This document shows, piece after piece, positions 7,610 to 16,601 of a DNA stretch of 64,000 nt. A program made the position numbers and the translations under genes. Under the pieces are notes generated by a model. That model had not been told where the DNA came from, did no database searches, and was given only the letters and a program-made list of their open reading frames with translations. Position 1 is the stretch's first letter; every line of letters starts with the position of its first letter. The stretch spans positions 124,001 to 188,000 of the forward strand of contig JAFWZW010000010.1 of the NCBI GenBank assembly GCA_017517325.1, read 5' to 3'. The DNA comes from Clostridia bacterium (lineage in GTDB: Bacteria > Bacillota > Clostridia > Oscillospirales > SIG627).

Positions 7610-8704
7610 ATGACCATTGTCATTCCCGCCTATAAGCCGGACGAAAAGCTCATTGCCCTTCTGCACGACCTGAAAAAAAGCACCGATGCCCGTCTCCTGG
7701 TGGTCAACGACGGCTCCGGCGAAGCCTTCGAGCCCATCTTCGATCAGGTGCGCAGCCTTGATATCACCCTTCTGGTGCACCCCCAAAACAAGGGAAAGGG
7801 CGCAGCGATGAAAACTGCGTTCCAATACCTTTTAGAAGAAGGCCGCACGGATGAGGTGGTTTGCACCGCTGATGCCGACGGTCAGCACCTACCCAAGGAT
7901 ATTCTCCGCTGTCTGGAGGAGGCAAAGGCTCACCCCCGTGCTCTGGTTTTGGGCTCACGTGCCTTTCGGGGCGAGGTTCCCTTCAGAAGCCGCTTCGGCA
8001 ACGCCGTCTCCCGCTTTACCTTTCATCTGTTAATGGGCAAGCGCATTTACGACACCCAAACGGGTCTACGTGCTTTTTCAGCCGCACTCTTACCCGAAAT
8101 GCTCTCCGTACCCGGGGATCGCTACGAATATGAAATGCAGGTTCTCTGCAACGCCGCCAAAAAGAAGCTGGAGGTGCGCGAGGTGGAGATCGAAACCGTA
8201 TATCTGGAAGAGAACAAATCCAGCCACTTCAACCCCCTGCGTGACGCAATGCGGGTCTACGGGCTTTTGCTCCGCAACGCCTTCGGAAGATTTTTCCAAT
8301 TTCTTTCCTTTCTCTTTTCTTCCGGCTGTGCCTTCGTGGTGGATCTTGTGGCTTATCTTCTTCTGTTCCATCTGATCCTGGCCCCCTTCCTTCCCACGGA
8401 AAAGAGCCTTGAATTCGTTTCCCTTCTCATTGCGCGTATTCTCTCTTCCCTTGTCAATTATGCCATCAACCGCAAGGTGGTTTTCTCCAATCTGGAAAAA
8501 CCCGTAAAAACCCTGACCCTTTACGGTATTCTCGCAGTGGTGACCTTCTTCGTTCACGAGCAGCTGAACGCCCTTTTTCTGATCGTTCTGAACTTCCCCG
8601 CCTTTTTGGCTTTGCTGTTGGCGCAGGTGATCTTTTTCCCCGTCAGCTTTTTCCTGCAAAAATGCGTAGTGTTCCGTAAAGAAAAACGGCAAAGCGACAA
8701 ATGA
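7610..8704 (+). CDS. GT2 glycosyltransferase fused to a GtrA-like membrane domain, 364 aa
   Basis: Residues 1-210 are a GT-A fold of the DPM1/GtrB type, with MTIVIPAYKPDEKL at the start, VNDGSG, and the metal-binding DADGQH near residue 85. Residues 230-355 hold about four membrane helices and fit the GtrA family. Such fusions transfer sugars to a polyprenyl phosphate and may flip the product across the membrane. The start at 7610 follows GAAGGAG; an in-frame ATG at 7574 lacks a ribosome site. The gene overlaps the phosphodiester glycosidase gene by 4 bases, which suggests joint work on a surface glycopolymer. Confidence 0.88.
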   Translation: MTIVIPAYKPDEKLIALLHDLKKSTDARLLVVNDGSGEAFEPIFDQVRSLDITLLVHPQNKGKGAAMKTAFQYLLEEGRTDEVVCTADADGQHLPKDILRCLEEAKAHPRALVLGSRAFRGEVPFRSRFGNAVSRFTFHLLMGKRIYDTQTGLRAFSAALLPEMLSVPGDRYEYEMQVLCNAAKKKLEVREVEIETVYLEENKSSHFNPLRDAMRVYGLLLRNAFGRFFQFLSFLFSSGCAFVVDLVAYLLLFHLILAPFLPTEKSLEFVSLLIARILSSLVNYAINRKVVFSNLEKPVKTLTLYGILAVVTFFVHEQLNALFLIVLNFPAFLALLLAQVIFFPVSFFLQKCVVFRKEKRQSDK

Positions 8705-9624
8705 AGCGTCGCCTGATTCTTTCCTTTACCGTTGACCTTTTGGTTTTGGGCATCGCCCTTTGCACCTTCGCTCTGTTTCATCACGTTTTGCCCCGCAGCA
8801 TCGGCAATCTTTACGGCTCCTCCAATAAAACGGAAACCCCGGACTGGTCGGAAAAATTCCCGAATCGCTTCACCACCGACGGAAGCGTGATCACGGAAGA
8901 CGGCTTCTATATGGATTCCGACGTAAACGTTACCGTAAAGCGCCACGAGGAGGGCGACGTTGTCTACTACGTTGCAGATTTTTATCTTCGCACCGTCACC
9001 GCTTTAAAAACCGCAATGGCGGGTGACACCTTCGCCACGGGCGTGGCGGATTCCACCCTGAATCTCTCCCGTGAGAAAAACGCGCTCCTTTCAGTCTCGG
9101 GGGATTATTTCGGCATTCGTCAGCGAGGCATCGTCATCCGCAACGGCGAGGTCTACCGAAAATCCAAAGCCCATCAAGTCTGTGTCCTGTATTACGACGG
9201 CACCATGGAAACCTATTCCTTCGCCTCCTTTGACGTAGAGCAGGCCATTGCAGGGGGTGCCTGGCAGGCGTGGGACTTCGGCCCTATGCTTTTGGATCAC
9301 GACGGTCACGCCATCACGGAATTTGACACGGGCATTGCAGGCCCCAACCCGCGCATCGGCATCGGCTATTACGAGCCCGGGCACTACTGTCTGGTAGCCA
9401 TTGACGGTCGGCAGGATTCCTCCCGCGGAATGAGCCTTGTTGAAATGGCAAAGCTTTTTGAAGATTTAGGGTGCAAGCGCGCCTATAATTTAGATGGCGG
9501 CCAAAGCGCCGTTATGACCTGGCAGGGGGAGATCTTCAATTCCCCCTGTAAGCCCGGGGGCAGAGACATCAGCGATATTATCTATATCGCCCCCAAAGAA
9601 ACCGAAAAAGGAGAGAATCCATGA
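8701..9624 (+). CDS. Membrane-anchored phosphodiester glycosidase (NAGPA domain), 307 aa
   Basis: A signal-anchor helix occupies residues 5-28. The extracellular part matches the NAGPA-like family: SGDYFGIRQRGIVIRNGEV, a central DFGPMLL, GPNPRIGIGY and the family motif NLDGGQSAVM near residue 265. Related enzymes remove N-acetylglucosamine from phosphodiesters, and bacterial relatives act on glycopolymers or exopolysaccharide. The gene overlaps its neighbours on both sides by 4 bases (8701 and 9621), so it is part of one operon. Confidence 0.85.
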   Translation: MKRRLILSFTVDLLVLGIALCTFALFHHVLPRSIGNLYGSSNKTETPDWSEKFPNRFTTDGSVITEDGFYMDSDVNVTVKRHEEGDVVYYVADFYLRTVTALKTAMAGDTFATGVADSTLNLSREKNALLSVSGDYFGIRQRGIVIRNGEVYRKSKAHQVCVLYYDGTMETYSFASFDVEQAIAGGAWQAWDFGPMLLDHDGHAITEFDTGIAGPNPRIGIGYYEPGHYCLVAIDGRQDSSRGMSLVEMAKLFEDLGCKRAYNLDGGQSAVMTWQGEIFNSPCKPGGRDISDIIYIAPKETEKGENP

Positions 9625-9830
9625 AAAAGATCGTTTCCTTTCTGCTGGGGCTTCTGCCTCATATCACGCTGATCTTAAGCCTGATGCTCCTGACCTTTTT
9701 CGTCATCGATCAGTTCAACGAAGCAATGGCTTTTTTGGATAACACCATAACCAAATGGCTTTTAGGTATCACGTCTTTGCTCACCGTCATTCTCTCGGTA
9801 CTTGCCATTTTGCGGCAACCGAAACAATAA
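9621..9830 (+). CDS. Small two-helix membrane protein, 69 aa
   Basis: Hydrophobic helices lie at about residues 5-27 and 42-63, with a short linker containing FNEAMAF. No known family. It overlaps the phosphodiester glycosidase by 4 bases (ATGA at 9621), which supports it being a real gene of this operon. Confidence 0.6.
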   Translation: MKKIVSFLLGLLPHITLILSLMLLTFFVIDQFNEAMAFLDNTITKWLLGITSLLTVILSVLAILRQPKQ

Positions 9831-9846
9831 TGTGAAGGAGGATCCT

Positions 9847-10782
9847 ATGAAATTTCAGCACAAACTTTATCAACTGACCGTATGGCTCCTGGCGGTTGCC
9901 GCCGTAGCGGCCGTCGTTCTGCGCCTTTTTACCTACTGGACAGAGCTGGAAGGTGCCACGGGCTTCTTTGCGGGAAACGGCACCGCTTGTTTCATTTATA
10001 ACGTTTTGGGCTTCGCAGTCTTCGCACTTTGCCTTCTTTTCTCTATGAATAAAGGCGGCTCGCTCTTGTCGGATACCCCCGCACAAGCGGAGGAAAATTC
10101 GGAAGACCGGCTTCTGGCACAAAGCGAAGAGGATTTTTTTGAAGAAATGAATCCTTCGGCACCCTCTGCGAAGGACCCCCTTCCTTTCTTTTCCGGCGCC
10201 GTTTCCACTTGGCAAGGCACCCTTTCCGCCTTTGCCACGTTTCTGCCCGGCTTCGGCTTTTTGGCTTATTCTCTGTCCTTTTTCGCCACGGGTCAGACCT
10301 CCGATCCCTACAATATGGTCTTCGCCCTGCTCTCTGCCCTTTCCGGTCTGTACTTTATCGTATTAGCCCGTAGCAATTCCGTAGAAAAGAGCCGTGGCAA
10401 AGCTTTCTTTGCCCTGATCCCCGCCCTTTGGTGCACCGTGCGTTTGGTGGTGGAATACCGCGATCTGGCACGCTTCGTGAACAAATCCCTTTACATCGGT
10501 CAGTTCCTTTTCGTGATCTCCGCCCTGCTCTTTTTCCTGTATCAGGCACAGCTTTTCTTGGGAGAAAAGCCCTTTGATCGCCCCAATTCCTACGCCTTTT
10601 CCGCGCTGGCGGTGGCGTTTTTCGGCATCACCTGCAGATTGCCCCAGCTCATTGCCGTATTCGGTGATAAGGCCGCGGTGGATCTGGTTGCCGCCTCTTC
10701 TCTGGTGATCGATCTGGCCATCACCCTGCTGGCTCTGATCAAAGCACGCACCGTCTGGCTCACCGCCCGGAAGTATCTCTGA
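9847..10782 (+). CDS. Polytopic membrane protein, 311 aa
   Basis: About eight membrane helices. After the second is an acidic cytoplasmic loop around residues 75-110 (SEEDFFEEMNPSAP). No conserved motif that I recognise. The start at 9847 has AAGGAGG 8 bases upstream; a longer frame from 9802 has none. The gene sits in the surface-glycan operon, which gives no firm clue to its task. Confidence 0.65.
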   Translation: MKFQHKLYQLTVWLLAVAAVAAVVLRLFTYWTELEGATGFFAGNGTACFIYNVLGFAVFALCLLFSMNKGGSLLSDTPAQAEENSEDRLLAQSEEDFFEEMNPSAPSAKDPLPFFSGAVSTWQGTLSAFATFLPGFGFLAYSLSFFATGQTSDPYNMVFALLSALSGLYFIVLARSNSVEKSRGKAFFALIPALWCTVRLVVEYRDLARFVNKSLYIGQFLFVISALLFFLYQAQLFLGEKPFDRPNSYAFSALAVAFFGITCRLPQLIAVFGDKAAVDLVAASSLVIDLAITLLALIKARTVWLTARKYL

Positions 10783-10786
10783 TCCT

Positions 10787-11233
10787 ATGGACCAGACCAT
10801 CTTTACCGCCAAGGGCTTCGAGGCACTGACCCCCCAGGAGCTTTACGAGATTTTAAAAGCCCGCTCTCAGGTCTTTATGCTGGAGCAGAACATTCGCTGT
10901 CTGGATATGGACGGAGAAGACTACAGAAGCCTTCACGTTTTCGCAAACGATGGAAAAAGCATCACCGCTTATCTCCGCGCCTTTCTTCTGCCTGAGGAAA
11001 ACGCCGTGAAGATCGGCAGGGTGCTCACCGTAGATCGCAGAAAAGGAATGGGTCGCCGCCTGATAACGGAGGCGGAAGAGGCAATCAAAGCCGCCTTTCA
11101 TACCCGCCGCATCGTGGTCGACGCCCAACTGCAGGCCGCCCCTTTTTATGAAAAATGCGGGTTTACCCCCATCTCTTCCACCTTTATGGAAGAGGGCGTG
11201 CCCCACGTGAAGATGGAGAAAATTTTACCCTGA
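10787..11233 (+). CDS. GNAT family N-acetyltransferase, ElaA-like, 148 aa
   Basis: The order KARSQVFMLEQ, GRVLTVDRRKGMGRRLITEAE (acetyl-CoA binding loop R-x-x-G-x-G/R) and FYEKCGF near the C-terminus is typical of ElaA-type GNAT proteins of about 150 residues. The substrate is unknown. It begins 4 bases after the membrane protein stop codon and closes the operon. Confidence 0.85.
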   Translation: MDQTIFTAKGFEALTPQELYEILKARSQVFMLEQNIRCLDMDGEDYRSLHVFANDGKSITAYLRAFLLPEENAVKIGRVLTVDRRKGMGRRLITEAEEAIKAAFHTRRIVVDAQLQAAPFYEKCGFTPISSTFMEEGVPHVKMEKILP

Positions 11234-11295
11234 AGGAATTTTTTCTCAAAAGATATTTTCAAACTCTATAAAATTCGTTTTTTTTACCATTTCTC

Positions 11296-11325
11296 TTTAC
11301 AACGCGACAAATTTTGTTGTATAAT
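11296..11325 (+). promoter_or_regulatory. Sigma-A type promoter of the pduL operon
   Basis: TTTACA at 11296-11301 and TATAAT at 11320-11325, spacer 18 bp, with the extended TTGTTG just before the -10 box. The start codon follows 43 bases later. Confidence 0.75.
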
Positions 11326-11368
11326 GGGATGGTTAAGCAAAAAATAAGCAAAAATAGGAGATGAAACC

Positions 11369-11941
11369 ATGGAAAAGAAAGTATTAGTTGAAACCTCCGC
11401 CCGCCACGTACACTTGACCCAAGAGCACATTGAAGCACTCTTCGGCAAGGGTTACCAGCTCACCCACAAGAAGGATCTGTCCCAGCCCGGTCAGTATGCT
11501 TGTGAAGAAAGAGTTGATATCACCGGTACCAAGGGCACCATCAAGAACGTAATCATCCTCGGACCTGCCCGTCCCGCATCTCAGGTAGAAGTTTCCGCTA
11601 CCGATGCCAGAACGCTTGGTATCAAGGCTCCCATCCGTGAATCCGGTGACGTTGCCGGCTCCGGCGCTTGCACCGTTTCCGTCGGTGACAACAAGGTAGA
11701 ACTGAACGAAGGCGTGATCGTGGCAAAGCGTCACATTCACATCACCCCCGAAGATGCCGCCGTTTTCGGCGTAAAGGATAAAGAGACCGTAAAGGTTCGC
11801 GTAGAAGGCGAAAGAGCCCTGATTTTCGATGAAGTGGTGATCCGTGTCAGCGAAAAGTTCGCAACCGCCATGCACATCGATACTGATGAATCCAACGCTG
11901 CCTGTGCCGCACCCGGCACCTTCGGCGTAGTGGTAGACTAA
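11369..11941 (+). CDS. pduL: Phosphate propanoyltransferase / phosphotransacetylase PduL, 190 aa
   Basis: PduL exchanges CoA and phosphate on acetyl or propionyl groups. Zinc-site motifs SARHVHLTQEH (residues 10-20) and AKRHIHITPEDA (near 120) are present, with HIDTDESNAA near the C-terminus. The protein starts directly at the fold, without the N-terminal encapsulation helix of microcompartment PduL, and no shell genes are nearby. A cytosolic role in acetate/ATP production is therefore more likely (inference). It heads an operon with the NifU-like and GGGtGRT genes, 23 bases apart. Confidence 0.92.
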   Translation: MEKKVLVETSARHVHLTQEHIEALFGKGYQLTHKKDLSQPGQYACEERVDITGTKGTIKNVIILGPARPASQVEVSATDARTLGIKAPIRESGDVAGSGACTVSVGDNKVELNEGVIVAKRHIHITPEDAAVFGVKDKETVKVRVEGERALIFDEVVIRVSEKFATAMHIDTDESNAACAAPGTFGVVVD

Positions 11942-11964
11942 AGAGAAAGAAAGGAATTTTGAAA

Positions 11965-12660
11965 ATGAGCATGTTCACCGAAGACGTAGAAAACATGTGC
12001 GTTGTGGCCAAAGGCCCCAAGCACGGCCCCGCTCCCATTCCCGAAGAAGGCAGATGGGTAAAGGCCTATGACGTGACCGATATTTCCGGTCTTTCCCACG
12101 GTATCGGTTGGTGCGCACCCCAACAGGGTATGTGCAAGCTGACCCTTAACGTTAAGAAGGGCATCATTGAAGAGGCTCTGGTTGAAACCAGCGGCTGCTC
12201 CGGTATGACCCACTCTGCCGCTATGGCAGCAGAGATCCTTCAGGGCAAAACCATCCTGGAAGCCCTGAACACCGACCTTGTGTGTGACGCCATCAACGTA
12301 GCAATGAGAGAGATCTTCCTCCAGTTGGTTTACGGCCGCACCCAGACCGCCTTCTCCGAAGACGGACTTCCCATCGGTTCCACCCTCGATGACCTCGGCA
12401 AGGGTCTGCGCAGCCAGGTTGGTACCATCTTCGCTACCAACGCAAAGGGCGTTCGTTACCTGGAAATGGCAGAGGGCTATATCCTCTCCCTGGGTCTTGA
12501 TGAAGACAACGAGATCATCGGCTACAAGTTCGTTCACCTTGGCAAGATGATGGAAGCCATCCGTCACGGCAAGGATCCCAAAGAAGCATACGAAGCCAAT
12601 GTAAAGAGCTACGGCAGATACGATTCCGCCGTGAAGTACATTGACCCCCGCGAAGAATAA
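11965..12660 (+). CDS. NifU-like Fe-S scaffold family protein, 231 aa
   Basis: Conserved cysteines occur in WCAPQQGMC (near residues 50-58) and in TSGCSGMTHSAAMAAEIL (near 75-92), the latter resembling the Cys-containing helix of NifU/IscU. The C-terminal third is not typical of IscU. It is almost always found beside the GGGtGRT gene in Clostridia (from memory), and here the gap is 12 bases. The exact function is not established. The ATG at 11965 is chosen because AAGGA lies 9 bases upstream; TTG at 11959 is possible but less likely. Confidence 0.75.
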   Translation: MSMFTEDVENMCVVAKGPKHGPAPIPEEGRWVKAYDVTDISGLSHGIGWCAPQQGMCKLTLNVKKGIIEEALVETSGCSGMTHSAAMAAEILQGKTILEALNTDLVCDAINVAMREIFLQLVYGRTQTAFSEDGLPIGSTLDDLGKGLRSQVGTIFATNAKGVRYLEMAEGYILSLGLDEDNEIIGYKFVHLGKMMEAIRHGKDPKEAYEANVKSYGRYDSAVKYIDPREE

Positions 12661-12672
12661 GGAGGCATAACG

Positions 12673-13674
12673 ATGGTTAAGTTTGAAGGTTACGAAAGAA
12701 GAATTGATAAGATCAACGAGTGCCTCAAGGAATACGGCATCGCTTCTCTGGAAGAAGCCCAGAAGATCTGTCTGGATCTGGGTGTCGACGTTGACGCACT
12801 GGTAAAGGGCGTACAGCCCATCGCATTTGAAAACGCTTCCTGGGCATACACCCTGGGCGCTGCCGTTGCAGTGAAGAAGGGCGTTAAATCCGCTGCCGAA
12901 GCTGCTGAAGCAATCGGTATCGGTCTGCAGGCATTCTGCATTCACGGCTCCGTTGCCGAGACCCGTAACGTAGGTCTGGGCCACGGTAATCTGGCTGCTA
13001 TGCTCCTCCGCGAAGAGACCAAGTGCTTCTGCTTCCTGGCAGGCCACGAATCCTTCGCCGCTGCTGAAGGCGCGATCGGCATTGCAAAGACCGCCAACAA
13101 GGTTCGTAAGGAGCCCCTCCAGATCATCCTCAACGGTCTGGGTAAAGACGCTGCCCACATCATCTCCAGAATCAACGGCTTCACCTACGTGCAGACCGAG
13201 TTTGATTTCACCGAGAACAAGCTGAACGTTATTAAGTCCAAGGCTTATTCCGACGGCGAAAGAGCCAAGGTTCGTTGCTACGGCTCCAACGACGTTTTGG
13301 AAGGCGTTGCCATTATGCAGCACGAGTCCGTTGACGTTTCCATCACCGGTAACTCCACCAACCCCACCCGCTTCCAGCACCCCGTTGCAGGCACCTATAA
13401 GAAGTGGGCCATCGAAAACGGCAAGAAGTACTTCTCCGTTGCTTCCGGCGGCGGTACCGGCCGTACCCTGCACCCCGATAATATGGCTGCAGGCCCCGCT
13501 TCCTACGGTATGACCGATACTATGGGTCGTATGCACGGCGATGCTCAGTTTGCAGGCTCCTCCTCCGTTCCCGCTCACGTGGAAATGATGGGCCTCATCG
13601 GCGCAGGTAACAACCCCATGGTTGGTATGACCGTAGCCGTAGCCGTAGAAATCTCTATGGCTCTCAACAAGTAA
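12673..13674 (+). CDS. GGGtGRT family protein, 333 aa
   Basis: The motif that gave this family its name, GGGTGRTLHPDNMAAGP, is seen near residues 257-273. Other marked stretches are HGSVAETRNVGLGHGNLAAM and FLAGHESFAAAEGAIGIAK. No catalytic function is known. It begins 12 bases after the NifU-like gene with GGAGG before the ATG. Codon use is strongly biased, as in dnaK, suggesting an abundant protein. A terminator follows at 13688. Confidence 0.88.
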   Translation: MVKFEGYERRIDKINECLKEYGIASLEEAQKICLDLGVDVDALVKGVQPIAFENASWAYTLGAAVAVKKGVKSAAEAAEAIGIGLQAFCIHGSVAETRNVGLGHGNLAAMLLREETKCFCFLAGHESFAAAEGAIGIAKTANKVRKEPLQIILNGLGKDAAHIISRINGFTYVQTEFDFTENKLNVIKSKAYSDGERAKVRCYGSNDVLEGVAIMQHESVDVSITGNSTNPTRFQHPVAGTYKKWAIENGKKYFSVASGGGTGRTLHPDNMAAGPASYGMTDTMGRMHGDAQFAGSSSVPAHVEMMGLIGAGNNPMVGMTVAVAVEISMALNK

Positions 13675-13687
13675 GATTGTTTTTCAT

Positions 13688-13720
13688 AAGAAGGTAGTCC
13701 ACAGGCTACCTTCTTTTTTT
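13688..13720 (+). terminator. Intrinsic terminator of the pduL operon
   Basis: A 10-bp stem AAGAAGGTAG/CTACCTTCTT with an 8-base loop, followed by five T. Confidence 0.9.
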
Positions 13721-13744
13721 GCAAGTAAGATCGATCTTATATAG

Positions 13745-13777
13745 AAAAAGAACTGCTCAGCCGAGCAGTTCTTTTTT
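13745..13777. terminator. Bidirectional terminator between convergent units
   Basis: A 14-bp stem AAAAAGAACTGCTC / GAGCAGTTCTTTTT with loop AGCC. It can end minus-strand transcription from the glycosidase-like gene and back up the plus-strand terminator. Confidence 0.85.
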
Positions 13778-13897
13778 GCGTATTTGGTTGTATTTGGGGC
13801 TCTGCCCATTCCCCGCAAGGTGCTTTTTGAAAAAAGCCCTTGCCCCCCAAAAAACTTTGGCGATTGAAAAGCTTTTGAGTGGAATTCTTCTTTTCCT

Positions 13898-15202
13898 TTA
13901 TCCGTTGGCTTTTTCCAGATAATATTCTACCAGATAAGGCTCCTCTTCAACAGGCTGAATGCGATACAGCGCAAGGCTGCCGGGGGTCAGGTGACCCTTC
14001 AGCTTTTTGGTTTCTGCATAAACCATCCGCTCCAAGCCGTCCTCTTCACTGACCCGATAAACACGGGAGGGGGTCTTGAGCTTCAGGCAGAAATGATGTT
14101 CCAGTCGGTAGTCGCGGTTCAGCACCATAAGATACTTGTGACCGTAGGCATCGGTCAACTCGGAGATGGAAAGCCGATTGGGAAGCTGGCCCTCTAAAAG
14201 CTCGCTGTCTTCCATGGTGGAAAGGCCTTTTTCCCAATGCTCCTTGTATTTTTCGGTATCGGGCTGCAAACTCTCGTCGTGGATCACTCGCAGGCAATCC
14301 AATGCCATCAGGGTGTTACCCAGCTTTGCCGTTTCTTCATTCAATTTCTTTTGCTCTTCAAAATGAACGCCCTTACCGCCCGTTGCAGGATCTACAAAGC
14401 CGTCAAATTCCACGTAAGCGGAAATTCCCTTAGCGCCGTAAAGAAGAGCGGCGTTGGCCATCATACGGGAGGCGGCGAAGGTATAGCGGTCAAAGCTGGG
14501 CTTATAGAAGAGCTGATGCCCCTGATAATAAAACCACAAGGGAGCCCCAATTCGCTTGGCAGCGCTATAGGCAATGCTCATATAAACCCAGAAGTTGCAA
14601 CGGTCCAATTGATCGACGGCGCAAAGCTCCTGACCGATATTGCCAAAGGGGTAGATATCAAAGGAAAGCTGTGCAGGAGAAACCTCGTCAGCAAGAGGAT
14701 CAATGTAGCTTGGCTTCGCGGCGGCTACGGTATAAGGCAGAAGATGGGGGCATTCCCTCTCCATCACCTCAATGAGCTTTGCCGTTACCTTCCGCTGATC
14801 CTCGTTGGTGGGCTCGTCATACACGTAGTAGCCTGCAATGCAGTTCCACATCTTGGTATCACGAATGACTCCTTCCAGATCCTCCTTTTCGTGGAACACC
14901 TTTTTGGAAAAGCCCATACCGCCGAAGCGACCGAGGTTCTGATAGATCACCTTGGCTCCGATCTGCTCTGCCGTTCTTAAAACCGTCTCTCCCACCTCGG
15001 GACTGGCCCAAAGAGTCTCCTGAAGATTAAAGCCTGCAGTTAAAGCGGTCTCCACACCGCGGCGGGTCCTTTCAAGGCTTATTTCATCCTTCACGTCCAA
15101 GCCCAACGGCCCGGGGCTGGATACGGCGATCACCATATTATCCTGCTTCCAGGTTCTTTTCGGGTTCCCGATGGGGTAGCGGGCAAACATTTTTCTCTCC
15201 AT
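13898..15202 (-). CDS. Putative glycoside hydrolase (TIM-barrel type), 434 aa
   Basis: The N-terminal 300 residues look like a (beta/alpha)8 barrel: LTAGFNLQETLWASPE, then GYYVYDEPTNEDQ with a possible acid/base Glu near residue 117, WFYYQGHQ and GISAYVEFDGF. The C-terminal part (LMVLNRDY, LTPGSLALYRI) fits a beta-sandwich often found in glycosidases. No signal peptide, so it would act on imported sugars. The exact family is not clear. The start at 15202 follows GAAGGAGATTT; longer frames have no ribosome site. Confidence 0.6.
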   Translation of the reverse strand: MERKMFARYPIGNPKRTWKQDNMVIAVSSPGPLGLDVKDEISLERTRRGVETALTAGFNLQETLWASPEVGETVLRTAEQIGAKVIYQNLGRFGGMGFSKKVFHEKEDLEGVIRDTKMWNCIAGYYVYDEPTNEDQRKVTAKLIEVMERECPHLLPYTVAAAKPSYIDPLADEVSPAQLSFDIYPFGNIGQELCAVDQLDRCNFWVYMSIAYSAAKRIGAPLWFYYQGHQLFYKPSFDRYTFAASRMMANAALLYGAKGISAYVEFDGFVDPATGGKGVHFEEQKKLNEETAKLGNTLMALDCLRVIHDESLQPDTEKYKEHWEKGLSTMEDSELLEGQLPNRLSISELTDAYGHKYLMVLNRDYRLEHHFCLKLKTPSRVYRVSEEDGLERMVYAETKKLKGHLTPGSLALYRIQPVEEEPYLVEYYLEKANG

Positions 15203-15230
15203 TGCCAAATCTCCTTCAAGCATTTTTTCA

Positions 15231-15259
15231 ATTATAGCAAACGCGGCAAAAAAAGGCAA
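15231..15259 (-). promoter_or_regulatory. Sigma-A type promoter of the glycosidase-like gene
   Basis: On the minus strand, TTGCCT (15254-15259) and TATAAT (15231-15236), spacer 17 bp. It is divergent from the peptidase promoter about 45 bases away. Confidence 0.65.
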
Positions 15260-15302
15260 CAAAACAGAAATGTTTCGAAAACTTTTCGCATTTTGCGGCG
15301 TA

Positions 15303-15331
15303 TTGAAATGCCGCAGGAGCTGTGCTATAAT
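15303..15331 (+). promoter_or_regulatory. Sigma-A type promoter of the M28 peptidase gene
   Basis: TTGAAA at 15303-15308 and TATAAT at 15326-15331, spacer 17 bp, 34 bases before the ATG. Confidence 0.72.
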
Positions 15332-15365
15332 GAAAACATTGACTGAATTGAAACGAGGTGCCCCT

Positions 15366-16598
15366 ATGAATTGCAAAACGGTTCAAACCATCCTTTCCGA
15401 TACGGCCTACGTCCGAACGGCAGGCTCCGGGGAAGAGGTGCGGTGCTCCGCTTACCTTGCTTCTCTTTGTGAAAAAATAGGGCTGAAGCCCCAAACGGAA
15501 GCCTTCCCCGTTCCTGCCTATGAAACGGAGCTTGCCACCCTCACCGTTGACAACTCTCCTATCTCCTGCAAGGGGATCTGGGGCGCAGGCTCGGGAAGCA
15601 TCGCGGCGCCTTTGGCCTATCTGCCGGGAACGGATGCCCCCACCAAGAGGATCTGCAAGGGCAAGATCGTGCTTCTGGATCGGGGCGTCGGAAAGGAACT
15701 GCATCAAGAGCTGGTCTCTTGCGGTGCGGCGGGCTTTATCACCTACAACGGTAATTTAAATTATACCGATCAGGACGTGGATCAAAGAGAAATGCGCTTC
15801 CGCACGGAAAAGCCCCTGCTCCCTGCCGTAAATATCAACGCAAAGGATGCCTTTTCCCTTTTGAAAAAGCAGGGGAAAACCGCGGAAATCCACCTGAAGC
15901 AAAAAGAAAGCACAGCCCTTTCCCACAACGTGATCGTGGATATAGAGGGGGAAACGGATGAGACCCTTTTGATCTGCGCCCACTATGATTCCACCTCCCT
16001 TTCCAAGGGAGCTTTCGATAATATGTCAGGGTGCATCGGCCTTCTGTATCTTGCAGAATACTTTGCCTCAAGACCCCATAAAAGAAAGATCCGCCTTTTG
16101 TTCTGCGGAAGCGAGGAACGGGGGCTTTTAGGCTCGCGGCACTATTGCCGAATGCACAAGGACGAGCTTAAGAAGACCGTTCTCAATATCAATCTGGATA
16201 TGATGGGCTGTGCCATGGGCTCCTTTGCGGCCATCAACTGCATCAACGAGGAAATGACGGATCTTCTCACCTCGTTTTTGAAAAAGCGCCGCTTCGCCGC
16301 AGACCTTCGCTACGACATTCGCTCCAGCGATTCCAATTCCTTTTTGGCCTGCGGCGTGCCCGCCGTTTCCTTTGCCCGCTATTCCCCCGCCGGTATGATC
16401 CCCATTCATACCCGCTACGATACCGCCGAGACCGTTTCCCCCAAACGCCTCCTTGGGGATATGAAGATCGTGGCCGCCTTTGCAGAGCTCTTTGCCAATG
16501 CCCATCCTCTGCCCATTTCCCTTGCAATCTCGGAAAAGATCCAAACGTCCGTGGAAGACTATATGAAGCGGCAAGCACCTTTGATCAATGAAATCTGA
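15366..16598 (+). CDS. M28 family zinc aminopeptidase with PA-like insert, 410 aa
   Basis: Zinc ligands and catalytic residues can be read in order: ICAHYDSTS (His/Asp), AFDNMSGCIG (bridging Asp), FCGSEERGLLGS (Glu-Glu), NLDMMGC (Asp) and the last His in IPIHTRYDT. Residues 90-190 resemble the PA (protease-associated) domain. There is no signal peptide, so an intracellular peptidase is likely. The start at 15366 follows ACGAGGTG; an upstream frame beginning at 15270 overlaps the promoter and is rejected. Confidence 0.88.
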   Translation: MNCKTVQTILSDTAYVRTAGSGEEVRCSAYLASLCEKIGLKPQTEAFPVPAYETELATLTVDNSPISCKGIWGAGSGSIAAPLAYLPGTDAPTKRICKGKIVLLDRGVGKELHQELVSCGAAGFITYNGNLNYTDQDVDQREMRFRTEKPLLPAVNINAKDAFSLLKKQGKTAEIHLKQKESTALSHNVIVDIEGETDETLLICAHYDSTSLSKGAFDNMSGCIGLLYLAEYFASRPHKRKIRLLFCGSEERGLLGSRHYCRMHKDELKKTVLNINLDMMGCAMGSFAAINCINEEMTDLLTSFLKKRRFAADLRYDIRSSDSNSFLACGVPAVSFARYSPAGMIPIHTRYDTAETVSPKRLLGDMKIVAAFAELFANAHPLPISLAISEKIQTSVEDYMKRQAPLINEI

Positions 16599-16601
16599 TC
16601 G

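Noticed and set aside
11290..11325. A fourth ECF-type promoter before pduL (contains TGTTGTATA)
   Set aside because: The TGTAACC box is missing at the right distance, while sigma-A boxes TTTACA and TATAAT fit; the match is by chance.
11938..13578. Long open frame antisense to the NifU-like and GGGtGRT genes (546 codons)
   Set aside because: It lies wholly opposite two well-supported genes, has no ribosome site, and its Gly/Val/His-rich product is typical of a shadow of biased codons.
15270..15365. Longer start for the M28 peptidase
   Set aside because: The extra frame overlaps the TTGAAA/TATAAT promoter and has no ribosome site; ATG 15366 with GAGGTG is preferred.
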